From: Ornithodoros turicata
Lineage: Eukaryota > Arthropoda > Arachnida > Ixodida > Argasidae
Reading direction: 5' to 3'
Length of the DNA stretch: 64,000 bases
Assembly: GCF_037126465.1 (NCBI RefSeq)
Contig: NC_088206.1
Coordinates: 33,424,573-33,488,572, forward strand
This document shows, one piece after another, positions 20,201-30,860 of this stretch. The stretch's first letter is position 1. The number at the start of each line of letters is the position of its first letter. The notes beneath the pieces are model-generated. The model saw nothing but the letters and a program-made list of their open reading frames with translations. It was not told where the DNA came from and searched no databases. Made by a program: the position numbers and the translations under genes.

Positions 20201-21295
20201 CGTAGACTGTGCATCCAACGGGACCGAGGTTAGTTAGGTCAAGTGAATGCGTATTCCATGTGTCGAGAGCGCTGATGTAGAGTGGTCATCCGACGTGACC
20301 GAGGTTACGTTAGGTCAGGTGAATACGTATTTCATGTGTTGAGAGGACTGACGTAGACCGTGCATCTGACGTGACCGAGGTTAGGTTAGGTCAGGTGAAT
20401 ATGTATTCCATGTGTTGAGAAGGCTGGCGTAGACTGTGCATCCGACGTGACCGAGGTTAGGTTAGGTCAAGTGAATACGTATTCCATGTGTCGAGAGGGC
20501 TGATGTAGACTGTGAATCCGACGTGACTGAGGTTAGGTTGGGCCAGGTGAATCCATATTCCATGTCTCGAGAGGGCTGACGCAGACTGTGCATCCGACGT
20601 GACTGAGGTTAGGTTGGGCCAGGTGAATGCGTATTCCATGTGTCGAGAGGACTGACGTAGACTGCGCATCCGATGTGACTGACGTTAGGTTAAGTCCAGG
20701 TGAATACGTATTTCATGTGTTGAGAGGACTGACGTAGACCGTGCATCTGACGTGACCGAGGTTAGGTTAGGTCCAGGTGAATATGTATTCCATGTCTCGA
20801 GAGGGCTGACGTAGACTGCACATCCGACGTGACTGAGGTTAGGTTAGGTCAGGTGAATACGTATTCCATGTCTCGAGAGGGCTGACGTAGACTGCGCATC
20901 CGACGTGACTGAGGTTAGGTTAGGTCACGTGAATACGTATTCCATGTCTCGAGAGGGCTGACGTAGACTGCGCATCCGATGTGACTGACGTTAGGTTAGG
21001 TCCAGGTGAATACGTATTCCATGTGTTGATAGGACTGACGTAGAGTATGCATCTGACGTGACCGAGGTTAGGTTAGGTCAGGTGAATACGTATTCCATGT
21101 CTCGAGAGGGCTGACGTAGACTGTGCATCCAACGTGACTGACGTTAGGTTAGGTCCAGGTGAATAAGTATTCCATGTGTTGAGAGGACTGACGTAGACTG
21201 CGCATCCGACGTGACTGAGGTTAGGTCAGGGCAGGTGAATACGTATTCCATGTGTCGAGAGGGCTGGCGTAGACTGCGTCTGACGTGACTGACGG
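14285..21295. repeat. 76-bp satellite array, about 90 units
   Basis: Tandem units of about 76 bases contain GAGGTTAGGTTAGGTCAAGT, then TATTCCATGTGTCGAGAGGG, then CTGACGTAGACTG and GCATCCGACGTGAC. Units vary by small indels (74-77 bases) and common substitutions such as TGTCTCGAG. The GTTAGGTTAGG core contains two arthropod telomere words (TTAGG). Frames of 70 residues at 18712, 19093 and 20457 are shadows of repeat blocks. A short satellite remnant resumes at 21431-21455 beyond an inserted MITE. Confidence 0.95.
19010..21056. repeat. Higher-order duplication inside the satellite
   Basis: A block of roughly 680 bases at about 19010-19690 recurs at about 20375-21055, offset 1364 bases (18 units) and almost identical. 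In addition a 381-bp (five-unit) block at about 18632-19012 is repeated next to it. Rare variants such as GTTGATAGGACTGACGTAGA recur at the same offsets. Confidence 0.85.
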
Positions 21296-21297
21296 TA

Positions 21298-21430
21298 CCC
21301 AGGTGAAAAATGTTTGCAATCCGAAGTGGTTTATGAAAAGATTTCCACTTGAAACCACTTTGTAAGCAAGTGGTTTCAAGTTGAAATCCTTTCATAAACC
21401 ACTTGGGATTGCAGACATTTTTCAGCTGGG
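21298..21430. mobile_element. 133-bp TA-flanked MITE inserted in the satellite
   Basis: Inverted arms of about 60 bases begin CCCAGGTGAAAAATGTTTGC and end in the near-complement ACATTTTTCAGCTGGG. A TA dinucleotide flanks both sides (21296-21297, 21431-21432). Satellite sequence continues on the right. This is typical of a Tc1/mariner-type MITE. Confidence 0.85.
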
Positions 21431-21786
21431 TATGTTAGGGCAGGTGAATATTAGTTCTTGTTGTGGTGCAAATCTTACGTTAGTGCTATGCAAGTTACGT
21501 CTCACAGGGCCTAGCGTGAAGAGGTTCATTTTTCGCACTCGTTTCGAAAGTTCGTGTTTCAAAACTGCCGCTCATATGTCGTCTGCTATGTTGTTTCGTA
21601 TATTTTTAGCTTTTTTTTTTGTCTGACAAATTTTTGCGTTGTTTGCAATACGTTTATTAATTACGTTCGTAATACCCAACAACAACAACTTTATTTTCGG
21701 CCTTGGAGAGTGGGGAGTTTCATCGCAACAGGCGATACTCTACCCCAGTGCTTGGTGGAATGGGGGGAATAAAATAACGAGCCCCT

Positions 21787-22680
21787 TTACAATAACGATC
21801 GAAGTCCGATGGTGTCCAGAAATGTCAGAAGAGCTTTGAGCGCAGAGCGTTGCTGGGCTGGATTGGGCCAGGGACCAAGCAATTTCGGTAGGGAGAAAGG
21901 GCGAGAGTCCAGCTGACGAAGAGACTCGGAGAGTGTGATTCGGGAAGGTTCGTAGTGAGGGCAATGAAGAAGAATGTGCTCCAGGTCCTCAAGAGCACCA
22001 CAGTGGCAACAGGTGGGAGAATCAATTTGTCTCAAGCAGTAACGCCACTGAGCTGTAAAGGCCACATCGAGGCGCATGCGGTGGATTAATGCAGCGTCCT
22101 GACGAGATGTGTTTCGTGGGATGCGGAAAGCGAGCATGGGATCAACTCTGTTCAACATAGAGGGGGGGAGAATGTCGGTTGTCCGTTGGCGGGAAGCCAG
22201 GGGTGTCACTAGACGTCGCAGAATTGAACGGCGGTCTCCTCTGAGCAGAACAATACGGGTCCGGTTCCGAGACGAGAGTGCTGCTTCTGCGGCGCTGTCG
22301 GCCTGCTCGTTCCCCACGACACCACAATGGGCTGGAACCCACTGGAGAACGAGCCTGTGGCCTGCGGCGTAGATAGTGTGGTAAGCCATTAACACGTCGG
22401 TGACTAGGGGTGCGGATGGGCCTCGTATGCCGGAAGTTTCAATTGCTTGAAGTGCAGATTTGGAGTCTGTAAAGACTGCCCATTCCCGGGGTGGAAAATC
22501 AGCGATGTGTTGTAGAAAGAAAAGGATGGCATAGAGTTCCGCAGCTGTGGAGGAGGTTGGATGTGAAAGGCGTCTTCCGTGCACGACGCCTTCGGATGGA
22601 ATGACGAAGGCTGAGGCGGACTTGTTGTTTCGGGATGCGCCATCAGTATATGCTGCCGTAAACGTAGGAAACTTCTCGTC
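21787..22680 (-). pseudogene. LINE RNase H domain and C-terminal zinc knuckle
   Basis: This segment continues the same element in a different frame. RNase H catalytic residues are visible in order: Asp in AAYTDGASRNN, Glu in STAAELYAI, Asp in FTDSKSALQ and Asp in GNEQADSAAEAA. A C-terminal zinc knuckle follows (CCHCGALEDLEHILLHC), then the ending RPFSLPKLLGPWPN. An RNase H downstream of the reverse transcriptase places the element in the I group rather than CR1 or RTE. The four acidic residues are all kept. Confidence 0.88.
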
Positions 22681-23528
22681 TACCAGAGCATGAAAATGGG
22701 CTCGGAGGACTTGAGGGGGGACCTGATCTCTTCTTTGCAGAAGGTTTGGAGGCGTACAAACGTGGGCGGTACCGGGAGAGACCAGGGGGCTTCCGGCGGT
22801 ATAGTGTCCTTAGTTATGAAGCCAGTGAGAGTCTGGCGTGTCCTCTGCGCTACTCGATAGAAGTCGCTTCCAGGGCGGTATCGAATTTTCCTGAGTAGCG
22901 GGTGGCGGGGAATGTGAGCACGCAAACGGAGGTAGTGCCGAGCTGTTTCCCGTTCACGGAGAACTTCAAGCGGGAGCTCACCAGCTTCAGCCAGTACTTG
23001 TCGTGTTTCAGCCATTCTTGGAACTCCGAGGCATCGACGAAGGCTTCGAGCAAACAGGGACCGTATAGGGAGCGTATTTAATGAAGTAGTTGATATCCTG
23101 TGCAGAATAGGAAGGCTGTAAAGCACAGTTGCCCTCACCAATGCCGCGTGAACCGCGAGCAGGGAACGCTGATCACAGCCCCATCCTGGGCCAGAAAGAT
23201 GTTGGATTGCGGGGAGCCATCGCTGCACTTTAGTTTCAAGGTGTTTAATGTGCCGAGCCCAGCGCAAGTCCGAGTCGATTACCACGCCAAGGAAGCGGTG
23301 AAAGCGTACTGGTTCTAGCTTCTTTGAGCCAAGCCAAAGTGGGAAATTGGCCATAGCTTTACGCGTGAAAGGGAGCTCGACACACTTTTCGGGTGAAAGG
23401 TCCATCCCGAGGTGCGTCAGGTACGTATGGATATTGTTTAAAGCGAGCTGCAGGCGGCGCTGGAGAGCCGGGCGTGATTTTCCTACTGTCCAAAGGGCGA
23501 CGTCATCTGCATACACGGAGAACGACAC
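22680..23528 (-). pseudogene. LINE reverse transcriptase C-terminal part
   Basis: 283 codons begin at the catalytic YADD box (SFSVYADDVALWTVG). They continue with the thumb region (FHRFLGVVIDSDLRWARHIKHL) and the linker (LRRCLGVPRMAETRQVLAEAG). Everything upstream of the YADD box is missing. The frame ends early at a TAG near 22680, and the RNase H part continues in another frame. A one-base shift therefore lies at about 22685-22700. Similar sequences are abundant in tick genomes as I-type elements. It encodes no functional enzyme in this state. Confidence 0.88.
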
Positions 23529-23660
23529 TTTGCGAGGAATTACTGATTGTACGTAATACCCAAAAAAGGCTGTAAAATATAAGAATTCCGTTTCGCATTT
23601 GTGTAAGTTTCCGTGTTCATTGTTAGTGGCGCTGAAGTAGTGGGATGGTGGTACAATATA

Positions 23661-24443
23661 CAGGGTGTCCCACCGAAAAAGGGCCAGGGGCTAATGAAAA
23701 AACAGAGTGATCTACACAAATGGAACCAACTGTACGTGCTTGGCTGTTGTGTGGTCTATCCAAAAATATATTTTTCATCGCACCTTGTCAATTAATTAGC
23801 GGTAATTAATTTTCCAACTTTTTAATTATCGGTTTTAGCACTCAGATGTCAATGAGGAAGTTGTAGTACATGTCGAAAAGGACGCAACTGAAGTGGTTCG
23901 AGGTTGCTATGGTTTGTGGTTTAGATTTTCCCGGGTTTAAAAATTGGTTTCTGAAGCCGCGCGCACCACAGAGCGCTTCCCATAATTCGGCGCCCGCGTG
24001 CGACGATTGCAGTGCACTCTGATAGGTGTGCCGTGAAACAGGTGAAATATCTTCCTCTTGTATGAAGTGGCCCAAGGATGGTCTCCAAGTGCTAATATCA
24101 AAGTCAATGTACGCCGGAGGGCGCTGGAATCGTCGCGCGCAGGTGCCGGATTGCTGGACTTTTAAGCTCGGGAAAAAACGAAACCACAAGCCATAGCGAC
24201 CTCGAACCACTTCAGTTGTGTCTCTTTCGACATCTACTACAACCTCCTCATTGACATCTGAGAGCTAAAACAGATGATTAAAAAGTTGGAAAATTAATTA
24301 CCGCTAACTAATTGACAAGGGGTGAAGAAAAATTTTTTTATAGACCACACAACTGCCAAGCACGTACAGTTGGTTGCATTTCTGTAAAGCACTCCGTTTT
24401 TGTTTTTTTTTAGCCCCTGGTTCTCTTTCGGGGGGACACCCTG
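23661..24443. mobile_element. TA-flanked fold-back element with CAGGGTGTCC ends, copy A
   Basis: Arms of about 280 bases are inverted copies: the left starts CAGGGTGTCCCACCGAAAAA and the right ends GGGGGGACACCCTG. Shared arm words include CGTGCTTGGCTGTTGTG and GGTAATTAATTTTCCAACTT. TA flanks both ends. It has no coding capacity. Confidence 0.88.
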
Positions 24444-24775
24444 TAGATAGCCGGATTGCTCCGTTTTGAAAAAGTAATTTTCGTAAAACACGTTTTAAAA
24501 AGTGCATATTTTTAACATACTTTGGTTCGTAAATTCGGTGATTGTCTTCAAATAGTTGAGAAGCAGCACATTTTTTACTTTTCTTGTTTTTTCTGTTTGA
24601 AAAGGCCGCGGCATCGTTGCTAAAGTATATCCTGCGTTTATTACTTGTCTTGTGTTTTCACATGCTTTCCTGAAAGCTTTTTCACCTGAAACATTTATCT
24701 CACACCTTTGTCTTACAACCGTGTCGGTGAACGTAAGCTCGCTTTCATGTAGCAAAATATGCTGCCCATGAAACG

Positions 24776-25175
24776 ATTAAACCGGGACCGAAAAAGTAAC
24801 GGTTCTAATCCCTGTAAATGTCCCGACCGCTGACCGATTTTTTGTCTGTGCGTGTGTGTGTTGTGGGAGGGGGGTCTCCCTAAGCCGAACCGGAACCGGA
24901 CCGATATACCGCAACCGGCTCAAGCTGATAATTTCGGTTCAGCGGAGCTAAACCCGAACCGTACCAATATCCCAAGCAGCACAATGTACTAAAAGTCCAG
25001 TGCAACAGGGGTGGACGGTACGTGTCTTATCAATGTTCTTTAGTTTCAAGAGTTCAGTTCTGTTCAGGGCCTTTCACCTACCCATCCACCCCTATTGCGC
25101 TCGACTTTCAGTACATTGTGCTGCTTGGGATGCCTTAACCCGAACCCGAACCGGACCGAAAACAATACCGGTTCT
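24776..25175. mobile_element. Degenerate MITE with CAGGGATTAGAACCG-like ends, split by a second MITE
   Basis: Opposite-facing copies of the words ACCGGTTCTGATCCCTG and CGGTTCTAATCCCTG, with GAACCGGAACCGGACCG runs between, look like a hAT-type MITE. Its exact ends are unclear. It contains another inverted repeat at 24970-25130. Confidence 0.45.
24970..25130. mobile_element. 161-bp inverted-repeat MITE
   Basis: Left arm TCCCAAGCAGCACAATGTAC and right arm GTACATTGTGCTGCTTGGGA are complementary; complementarity extends about 46 bases per arm with a few mismatches. It sits inside the degenerate MITE around it, so it arrived later. No protein-coding signal. Confidence 0.8.
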
Positions 25176-25840
25176 GATCCCTGCCCATGACAAGGACCTC
25201 TGTGCCTGCCTAACCCCTCCAGGGGTGTACTGCAATACTCTTCCAGAACTAACATTACAATACTAACCAAAACTAACCTTATTTAGGTTGCTCTGGCATG
25301 TTCGCTTTGCTAGGCCTAACCTACCAACAAATAGCGACATTCGTTCAATCAAAATCACTGTTGCTTGAGTGTACAGTTGACGAACAAGACAACATGATTT
25401 TATCAGGAACGTTGCAATTAATAACCATTGCTCTCTGTGCAAAGTGGTTTTGTATCTCGCACACTGAGTAAACAGAGGATTTACAGGGGATTTGCGGCTG
25501 GCAAATTGTCTTCAGAAACTCAATGAAAAGTCATGTAATTTGCACTAGAGCAGTCTGTTCATGCGCACGGAAACACGTAAAAATGACGATTCGTCAACGC
25601 GGTTTTTTGCTGACAATATTTTTCGCTGAAGGTCCCGATGCGTAAAACAGGGCTCCCGCACGCGTGCGAAGTAAAATTTAAAAGGATGTTTACCGAATTA
25701 GTGAGTGTATGCAAATGAGTCGCTCTCTACTCAGATCATGGCCGATGTCCCAAGGATCTTTACCAAACAGATATTTCTTCGATGACGCCACCTCTTCATG
25801 AATTATTCATCTGAAGGATTTTCGTGAGCTACAGTATATA

Positions 25841-26695
25841 CAGGGTGTCCCAGGAAACGTGTCATTTAATTATAATTAAAAAACTACGCCAACTAGAATC
25901 ATGCGGTCAAGGGCATTTGTTGTTACTAGGTTTTTGCCACCTCCTGGTGTGCATGTTATGTAACACAAGCTTAATGATGTAAATTTTTGCGAACTCAACT
26001 CTGAAATTTGCCAAGTAAAGGTTACTTTTTTACCCCACCAATGTGAAGAGCATGCCGAATTTACTCAAGTTAATGATAATTGACAGGAATATTGAGGAGC
26101 TAGAGTACCGTAAGAAATAGCCGAAAATCATGCTCTACGGATCTCGCACAGGATAGCGCGCGACAAATCTTTCGTCAGCCCGACGAAAGGAGGTTGGAAA
26201 CCCAGCCCACACATGCACGGCAGAGAGAGATAACGCAGACAGCTTGTCGCGTCCGACCTCACATGGGACCATACATTCCCTTTCCCAATTTCAAGAGCTG
26301 TCACTTTTTCTACTGTCGCTCTGTGGGCTGGGTTTTCAACCTGCTTTTGTCGCACTGACAGCGATTGCGCTCGAAAAGTCCTCGCGCGTTATGCTGAAGT
26401 GCCCCGAGAAGCCTGTTCGGCAATTTTTTCCGATAGGGTAGATCCTGAATATCACTGTCAATTATTATGAATTAGAGTAAATTCGGCATGCTCTTCATGT
26501 TGGGGAGGTAAAAAAGTTACCTTTACTTGACAAATTTCCGAGTTCACTTCGCAAAAAAATTACATAATTAAATTTAGGTTACATGACATGCAATTCAGGA
26601 GGTGGCAAACACCTAACAAATGCCGTTGACCGCATGAATCTAGGTGGCGTAGTTGTATAATTATAATTAAATGACACCTTTTCTGGAACACCCTG
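25841..26695. mobile_element. TA-flanked fold-back element with CAGGGTGTCC ends, copy B
   Basis: Left end CAGGGTGTCCCAGGAAACGT, right end AACACCCTG, each flanked by TA. Long arms share AATTATAATTAA, GGTGGCAAA and TTGCGAACT words. The interior carries two opposed copies of CCAGCCCACA with CGACGAAAGGAGGTTGGAAA. It is the same family as copy C. Confidence 0.85.
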
Positions 26696-27376
26696 TATAT
26701 ATGAGGAGTGTTGCGAGAATATGTCACAAAATTTTTTATGTCCGGCATAGTATAATATTGGAACCACTGTCGTCGCTTTTATCAACGTGGCAGCTATGTT
26801 TACGATATTCATTTTTGCTCTGAAGAATGTGGCACAAAAATACACCGTAGCATTTAGAATGGAAATAAATACAGATACAAAAATAACAGAATGTATAGCG
26901 AAATATAGGAACCAGTGCATCATTTGTTATCTCATACAGTACAGATTTGTATAGATTTTGCTGAAGACGCTCTCTTTTCCCCCAAAAGAGCTCTTTTACT
27001 GCGAGAGCACCCTATCCAACCGAGTTTTTACGATACTCGGACATTGAAAACAGCCGCCAGGGAACACGATACAGTTTTCCCTTGATGCTGCGGGGTACAG
27101 CTCTGTCTGAGATCACATTTTTATTTTTTATTTTGAACTGGTATACGACTTTGGCAAACACAATGCAGTATTCAGCTGGCAATGGCAGACCGTTTCTTTA
27201 GTGTGAACGAGCGCTGCTCTCATCACCGCGTTTTCGACCAACATTCACGCGCACAAGTGTTGTCTTTTTCTGTCCTTCGAAGAGAAATTAATGCCAAATC
27301 GATCGGGAGCAAGGGGATCAAAGTCCTCATGGCTTGGTGTCGAAGTCGAAGAAAGGTGGGCGGACAATGGCGGCAG

Positions 27377-27508
27377 CAGGGATGGGCAGTATTTAAATAC
27401 ATTGTAGCTAAAATACAATTTAAAATATAAATACAAGTATGTCTATGCTGTATTGAAATACAGCCTAAAAATGTATTTAGAATTATATTTAAATACTAAT
27501 TTCCGGGT
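27377..27508. mobile_element. Partial hAT-type MITE
   Basis: It begins CAGGGATGGGCAGTATTTAA, a terminus I associate with a widespread animal hAT family, followed by alternating TTTAAATAC words. A matching right end was not found; the sequence passes into an unrelated hairpin. Confidence 0.5.
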
Positions 27509-27523
27509 ATACTACGGGATTGT

Positions 27524-27578
27524 CTACGTTACGGCGGAAGCTCCGCCTGACGAAGGCGGAGCTTCCGCCGTAACGTAG
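27524..27578. repeat. Perfect 25-bp-arm hairpin
   Basis: Left arm 27524-27548 starts CTACGTTACGGCGGAAGCTC. The right arm 27554-27578 is its exact complement, around the loop GACGA. It could be the joined ends of a fold-back element. It is GC-rich in an AT-rich setting. Confidence 0.9.
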
Positions 27579-27879
27579 GCAACCCTTTTAGCATTTCAAG
27601 TATCTTAAATGTAAATAAATTACCCCTTTTTTCTTACTTCCCGTACCTTCGTAGTCTGTGTTTCAATTTTCATTTCAGCTACATATATTCGTGGTCGTCC
27701 GAACCCCATTCACCAAGTATATATATATATATATATAGAACAAATAGGTTAATATATCAGACGGCTACGAAGTTGAATAAAAGTGAAATAATAAGACTTG
27801 GACTACAGATTACAGGAACGTTAACAAAAACTAATTTATTTAATGGGCAATTTAACACATAGATTAAAAAAAAAGAATG

Positions 27880-27916
27880 GTCGACGTTTCCACAGTGGCA
27901 CTGTCTTCGTCAGGAC
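27880..27916 (-). ncRNA. Hammerhead-ribozyme-like motif in Penelope-like 3' region, copy 1
   Basis: On the minus strand, the box CTGACGA is followed by a self-complementary stem (AGACAGT, loop GCC, ACTGT) and then GGAAAC. CUGANGA and GAAAC are the conserved hammerhead core boxes. Penelope-like elements are known to carry minimal type I hammerheads here. One stem-closing base is changed (GTGG instead of GTCG). Confidence 0.65.
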
Positions 27917-28103
27917 AAAAGAGGTACAAGGGTTGCATATTGCTTAAATAGGTTTCCTGGGTGACGTCACAATGGACCTTTTTCAGGTGGATGCGCTACG
28001 CATGCGCGAGCTGCGCCGCGCCGCCGCCATCATCTTTGGTGGCTCTCGGTGGTCAATAATAGCACGGCCGGGGTGCCCTTGGTTCGCGTATTCCGTGCGA
28101 AAA

Positions 28104-28154
28104 ATGCCTGAACGATGCGTTGCCGTTGGTTGCACAAGTGCATGTAGTTCTTAG
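28104..28154 (+). pseudogene. Possible THAP-type zinc-finger N-terminus
   Basis: The 16 codons MPERCVAVGCTSACSS are followed by a stop. The spacing of Cys5 and Cys10 after an initiator methionine resembles the start of THAP domains, which head the transposases of P-type DNA transposons. Nothing downstream could be matched, so this is a weak call that might instead be chance. Confidence 0.25.
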
Positions 28155-28564
28155 GTGCCTAATTTTAGCCTTCTTATCTTCAGCTTGATGGGTTGTTTTT
28201 GCTCGTCAACCACATAAAAGCCATTCTTGTACCGCTGAAAGGGCACACACCCTACCCATTTTGTGTACAGAAACCCTAGATGTTTAATGTGCCTGGTACG
28301 ACTGCTACCTTGTAAAAGTATACAAGACCTTCATGGACCTCGTTCCACATTTCTTTGCCGTTATCTTAAGGAACATGCGCCGTGTGTGATCCACTTGCCC
28401 ATAAACAGACTCCTCATGCTAACCCACTTTTTCACGTCCAAAAAGCGGTCCAAGAGCCTGGGTTGTTCACCCTAGCCCGTTCGACAACTTGATAGGTTTT
28501 TCTGCTCTAACACATAATGACTAAACATGCCATATATGTTTTTCACCCTTATTCTCAAAGTACC

Positions 28565-29425
28565 CTCCCCGTTCCTGGGTGATATACACCGACTCAAAAT
28601 CAGCCCTGCAATGTGTAGGAACCATGGGCATCCGCGGCTCGTTGGCCCCGGTGGTTGTTAGTATCCTGACGGCGCTCAGGGTTCTCGGCGAACAGGGACA
28701 CCGAGTGACCCTACAGTGGGTCCCCGGCCACACCGGCATTCAGGGCAACGAAGAGGCAGATTTGGCGGCTGCTGCGGCCCACCGTATCTCCAGAGCCCTG
28801 CCCATTATCCTCTCCAACGGGGATAGGCGCTCCTACTTGTCTGCGTTGGTGTCACCCTTGGCCCGCCAGCAATGGCTGCATGACATCACTCAATGGTCGC
28901 TCCTCCATGCAGTGGACCCGTCATTATCATTTAGGATGCCAGGTGGCTTCCCTCGCAGCTTTACGACACTCCTGCGGCGTCTACGACTCAACGTCGCCTT
29001 CACCCCTGCGTTCCGTGCTAAGCTGGGTTACAGTAACACGGCGCTGTGCCTAGCTTGCCGCACCCCAGCTACGATCCCCCATATCATCGAGGACTGTGAG
29101 CGGTACACGTGTGAACGCCGGGTACTTCGACGCCAACTTGAACTCCTCGACCATAGACCATTCAGCTTGTCCAAAGTACTTGGCCCATGGAGCTCCCCTG
29201 AACATCAGTGCCGGGCTCTTCGCTCCCTTTTCGTTTTCATGCAGGCCACTGGACTCCTTGAAGAGCTCTAAACAGAACTCCGACCTGTCGTTGCCTTCAT
29301 TCTCACCATAATTCATCCTCTCATATTAACCACTGTGAAATGGGGTAGTGTCCTATGGCTACCACGGGGAAACATCCCATGTCATCATCACTTCTTCATT
29401 TATTGTTGTTGTTGTTGTTGTCAAA
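28565..29425 (+). pseudogene. I-type LINE 3' fragment: RNase H and zinc knuckle
   Basis: An open frame of 230 codons starts inside RNase H (IYTDSKSALQCVGTMGIRG). It keeps the Asp of TDSK and the Asp of GNEEADLAAA, then a C-terminal knuckle (CLACRTPATIPHIIEDC) and PFSLSKVLGPW. The upstream Asp and Glu of RNase H are missing, so the insert is truncated. The tail ends in a (GTT)n run at 29403-29420. It is homologous to the LINE at 21680-23551 but only distantly similar, so it is a separate family. Confidence 0.87.
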
Positions 29426-29504
29426 TAATAACTGATGTCAAATAATAAACATTTTTATAAATCAATCAAATAAATCTATGACATTTTTGGATGATTTATT
29501 CGCG

Positions 29505-29795
29505 TCACATGTGGACAAATTTTAGCAATGTATTATTAATGTTTGCATTTAACTGACCATTGTATAGGGGAAAAAATAGCTTTGGTTTATTTACTTTGTG
29601 CCGATGTTCAAGTGAATCTAAATTTGGTTCTTCAAACGTACATGTTACCGAAGAAGCCCTTCGAAACGTAGACAATATAAGCCGGGGAGCAGATCTTTGT
29701 ACTGTCTTTTCTTTTCTTTTTTTGATAGCGTGCATGTATGGGACCCACAGTGCAGACACATCGTCGAAACAAGGTTGAACGAAGGTTTTATATGC
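29505..29795 (-). pseudogene. LINE reverse-transcriptase C-terminal fragment
   Basis: The minus-strand frame has AYKTFVQPCFDDVSALWVPY, then EKTVQRSAPRLILSTFRRAS and DSLEHRHKVNKPKLFF. This matches the region downstream of the reverse transcriptase in Jockey/CR1-type LINEs. No catalytic motif is included. It is only about 100 residues long. Confidence 0.7.
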
Positions 29796-30559
29796 CTGGT
29801 AATTCAATATCTTCCGTTGTACCATGGCGAAATTTCCTCCTTAGCATCCACAGAGCGGCTTTCGCGCACATATGGATATCCCATTCCAGATATGCCACCA
29901 GTAATGAGAAGGGTGCCCATAAGAAGCACGGATTATCGGCTGTGCTCAAAATGAGGCCATTTTCTTCAAGATGTGTCCTACTGGTCCGCCGGATTATTCC
30001 GCACTGTTCTATTCAACTGTTCTGTTCGCGAATGACAAATATATGGAAATGGTTACATCCCATTTCGCCTATTCCCATTTTGCCTAACCCGGATTATCGG
30101 ATTAAAGAGGCGGGAGGGGTAACAGCCGTTAGGCGAAATGGGACTGCCGTGCAATCTCATTAGGCAAAACGGGACTGTCGGCAAGTGGGCGTTACTTACA
30201 CGCTCCGACCCGATGATGACGTGTGCAAGAAATGAATGTGCTCGTCAGACAACTACCTTACGTCGTCCGAAACAAAGACCCTTTACATTTGCAAATATAA
30301 GGTGTACATGTAATGTACAAATATAACAAAAACATTTTACATAGTGACTCCTGATGGACAGCATGACGAATGGAAGAAGGCTTCGAGCCATGTTCAGTGT
30401 CACCTGAGCGATGTTAAATATGGAAACTGGTGTTACTATAGTCGTGTTTAATTTAACTCCTTTTTTTTTCTTTCGTGTTAGCGCCGCGAAGCTATATGAG
30501 CGACGGCGAGGTGGCTATGAGCGAGATGTGGCTATGTGGAGATGCGAGGTGGCTCTGAG

Positions 30560-30785
30560 CGGCGTACAGATGAGAACAGATGGAGAGAGGACAGCAGGAA
30601 GGAGTGGGGGATAGGGGGTTAATATGCGTCTTGGGCAGACTTCAGGGGGAACTGTGCCGGTATTCGTCTCGAAAGTCTTCGGAAAACCCAGGGAAAACCT
30701 CAGACAGCACAACCGGTGGTAGGATTCGAACCCACCGCCTCCCAGTTAGCACGACACCACCGAGCGAGACGCCTTAACCCACGTT
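30560..30785 (-). mobile_element. tRNA-derived SINE, copy 1
   Basis: Read on the minus strand: a tRNA-like head with TTAAGGCGTCTCG and a clear B box (GGTTCGAATCC). It is followed by GTGCTGTCTGAGGTTTTCCC, GACTTTCGAGACGAATACCG and CCCCCTGAAGTCTGCCC. RNA polymerase III would start at the head. The same body is seen at 57838-58085. I associate this body with tick transcripts and genomes. Confidence 0.82.
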
Positions 30786-30860
30786 CAACCTAACTACGTA
30801 TTTTCCGGTGTATAACGCGCGCGTTATTCGGTAAAAAGGTGCTCTGAAGAGGGCCTGCGC

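Larger units (their letters stand above)
21680..23551 (-). mobile_element. 5'-truncated I-type LINE with 12-bp target duplication
   Basis: A minus-strand LINE remnant of 1.87 kb flanked by the direct repeat CGTAATACCCAA at 21668-21679 and 23552-23563. The 3' end has an AATAAA-like signal followed by a short GTT repeat, a tail style known from I-type elements. The 5' end is cut inside the reverse transcriptase, as expected of incomplete reverse transcription. Confidence 0.92.

Noticed and set aside
18712..20669. Three 70-residue frames as a small gene family
   Set aside because: They are identical because they sit in duplicated satellite blocks, and they contain the satellite unit translated.
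14285..21295. CRISPR array
   Set aside because: Units are contiguous tandem copies without unique spacers, in a eukaryotic setting.
30719..30785. A functional tRNA gene
   Set aside because: There is a B box, but the body continues as the SINE shared with 57838-58085 and no cloverleaf could be assembled by eye.
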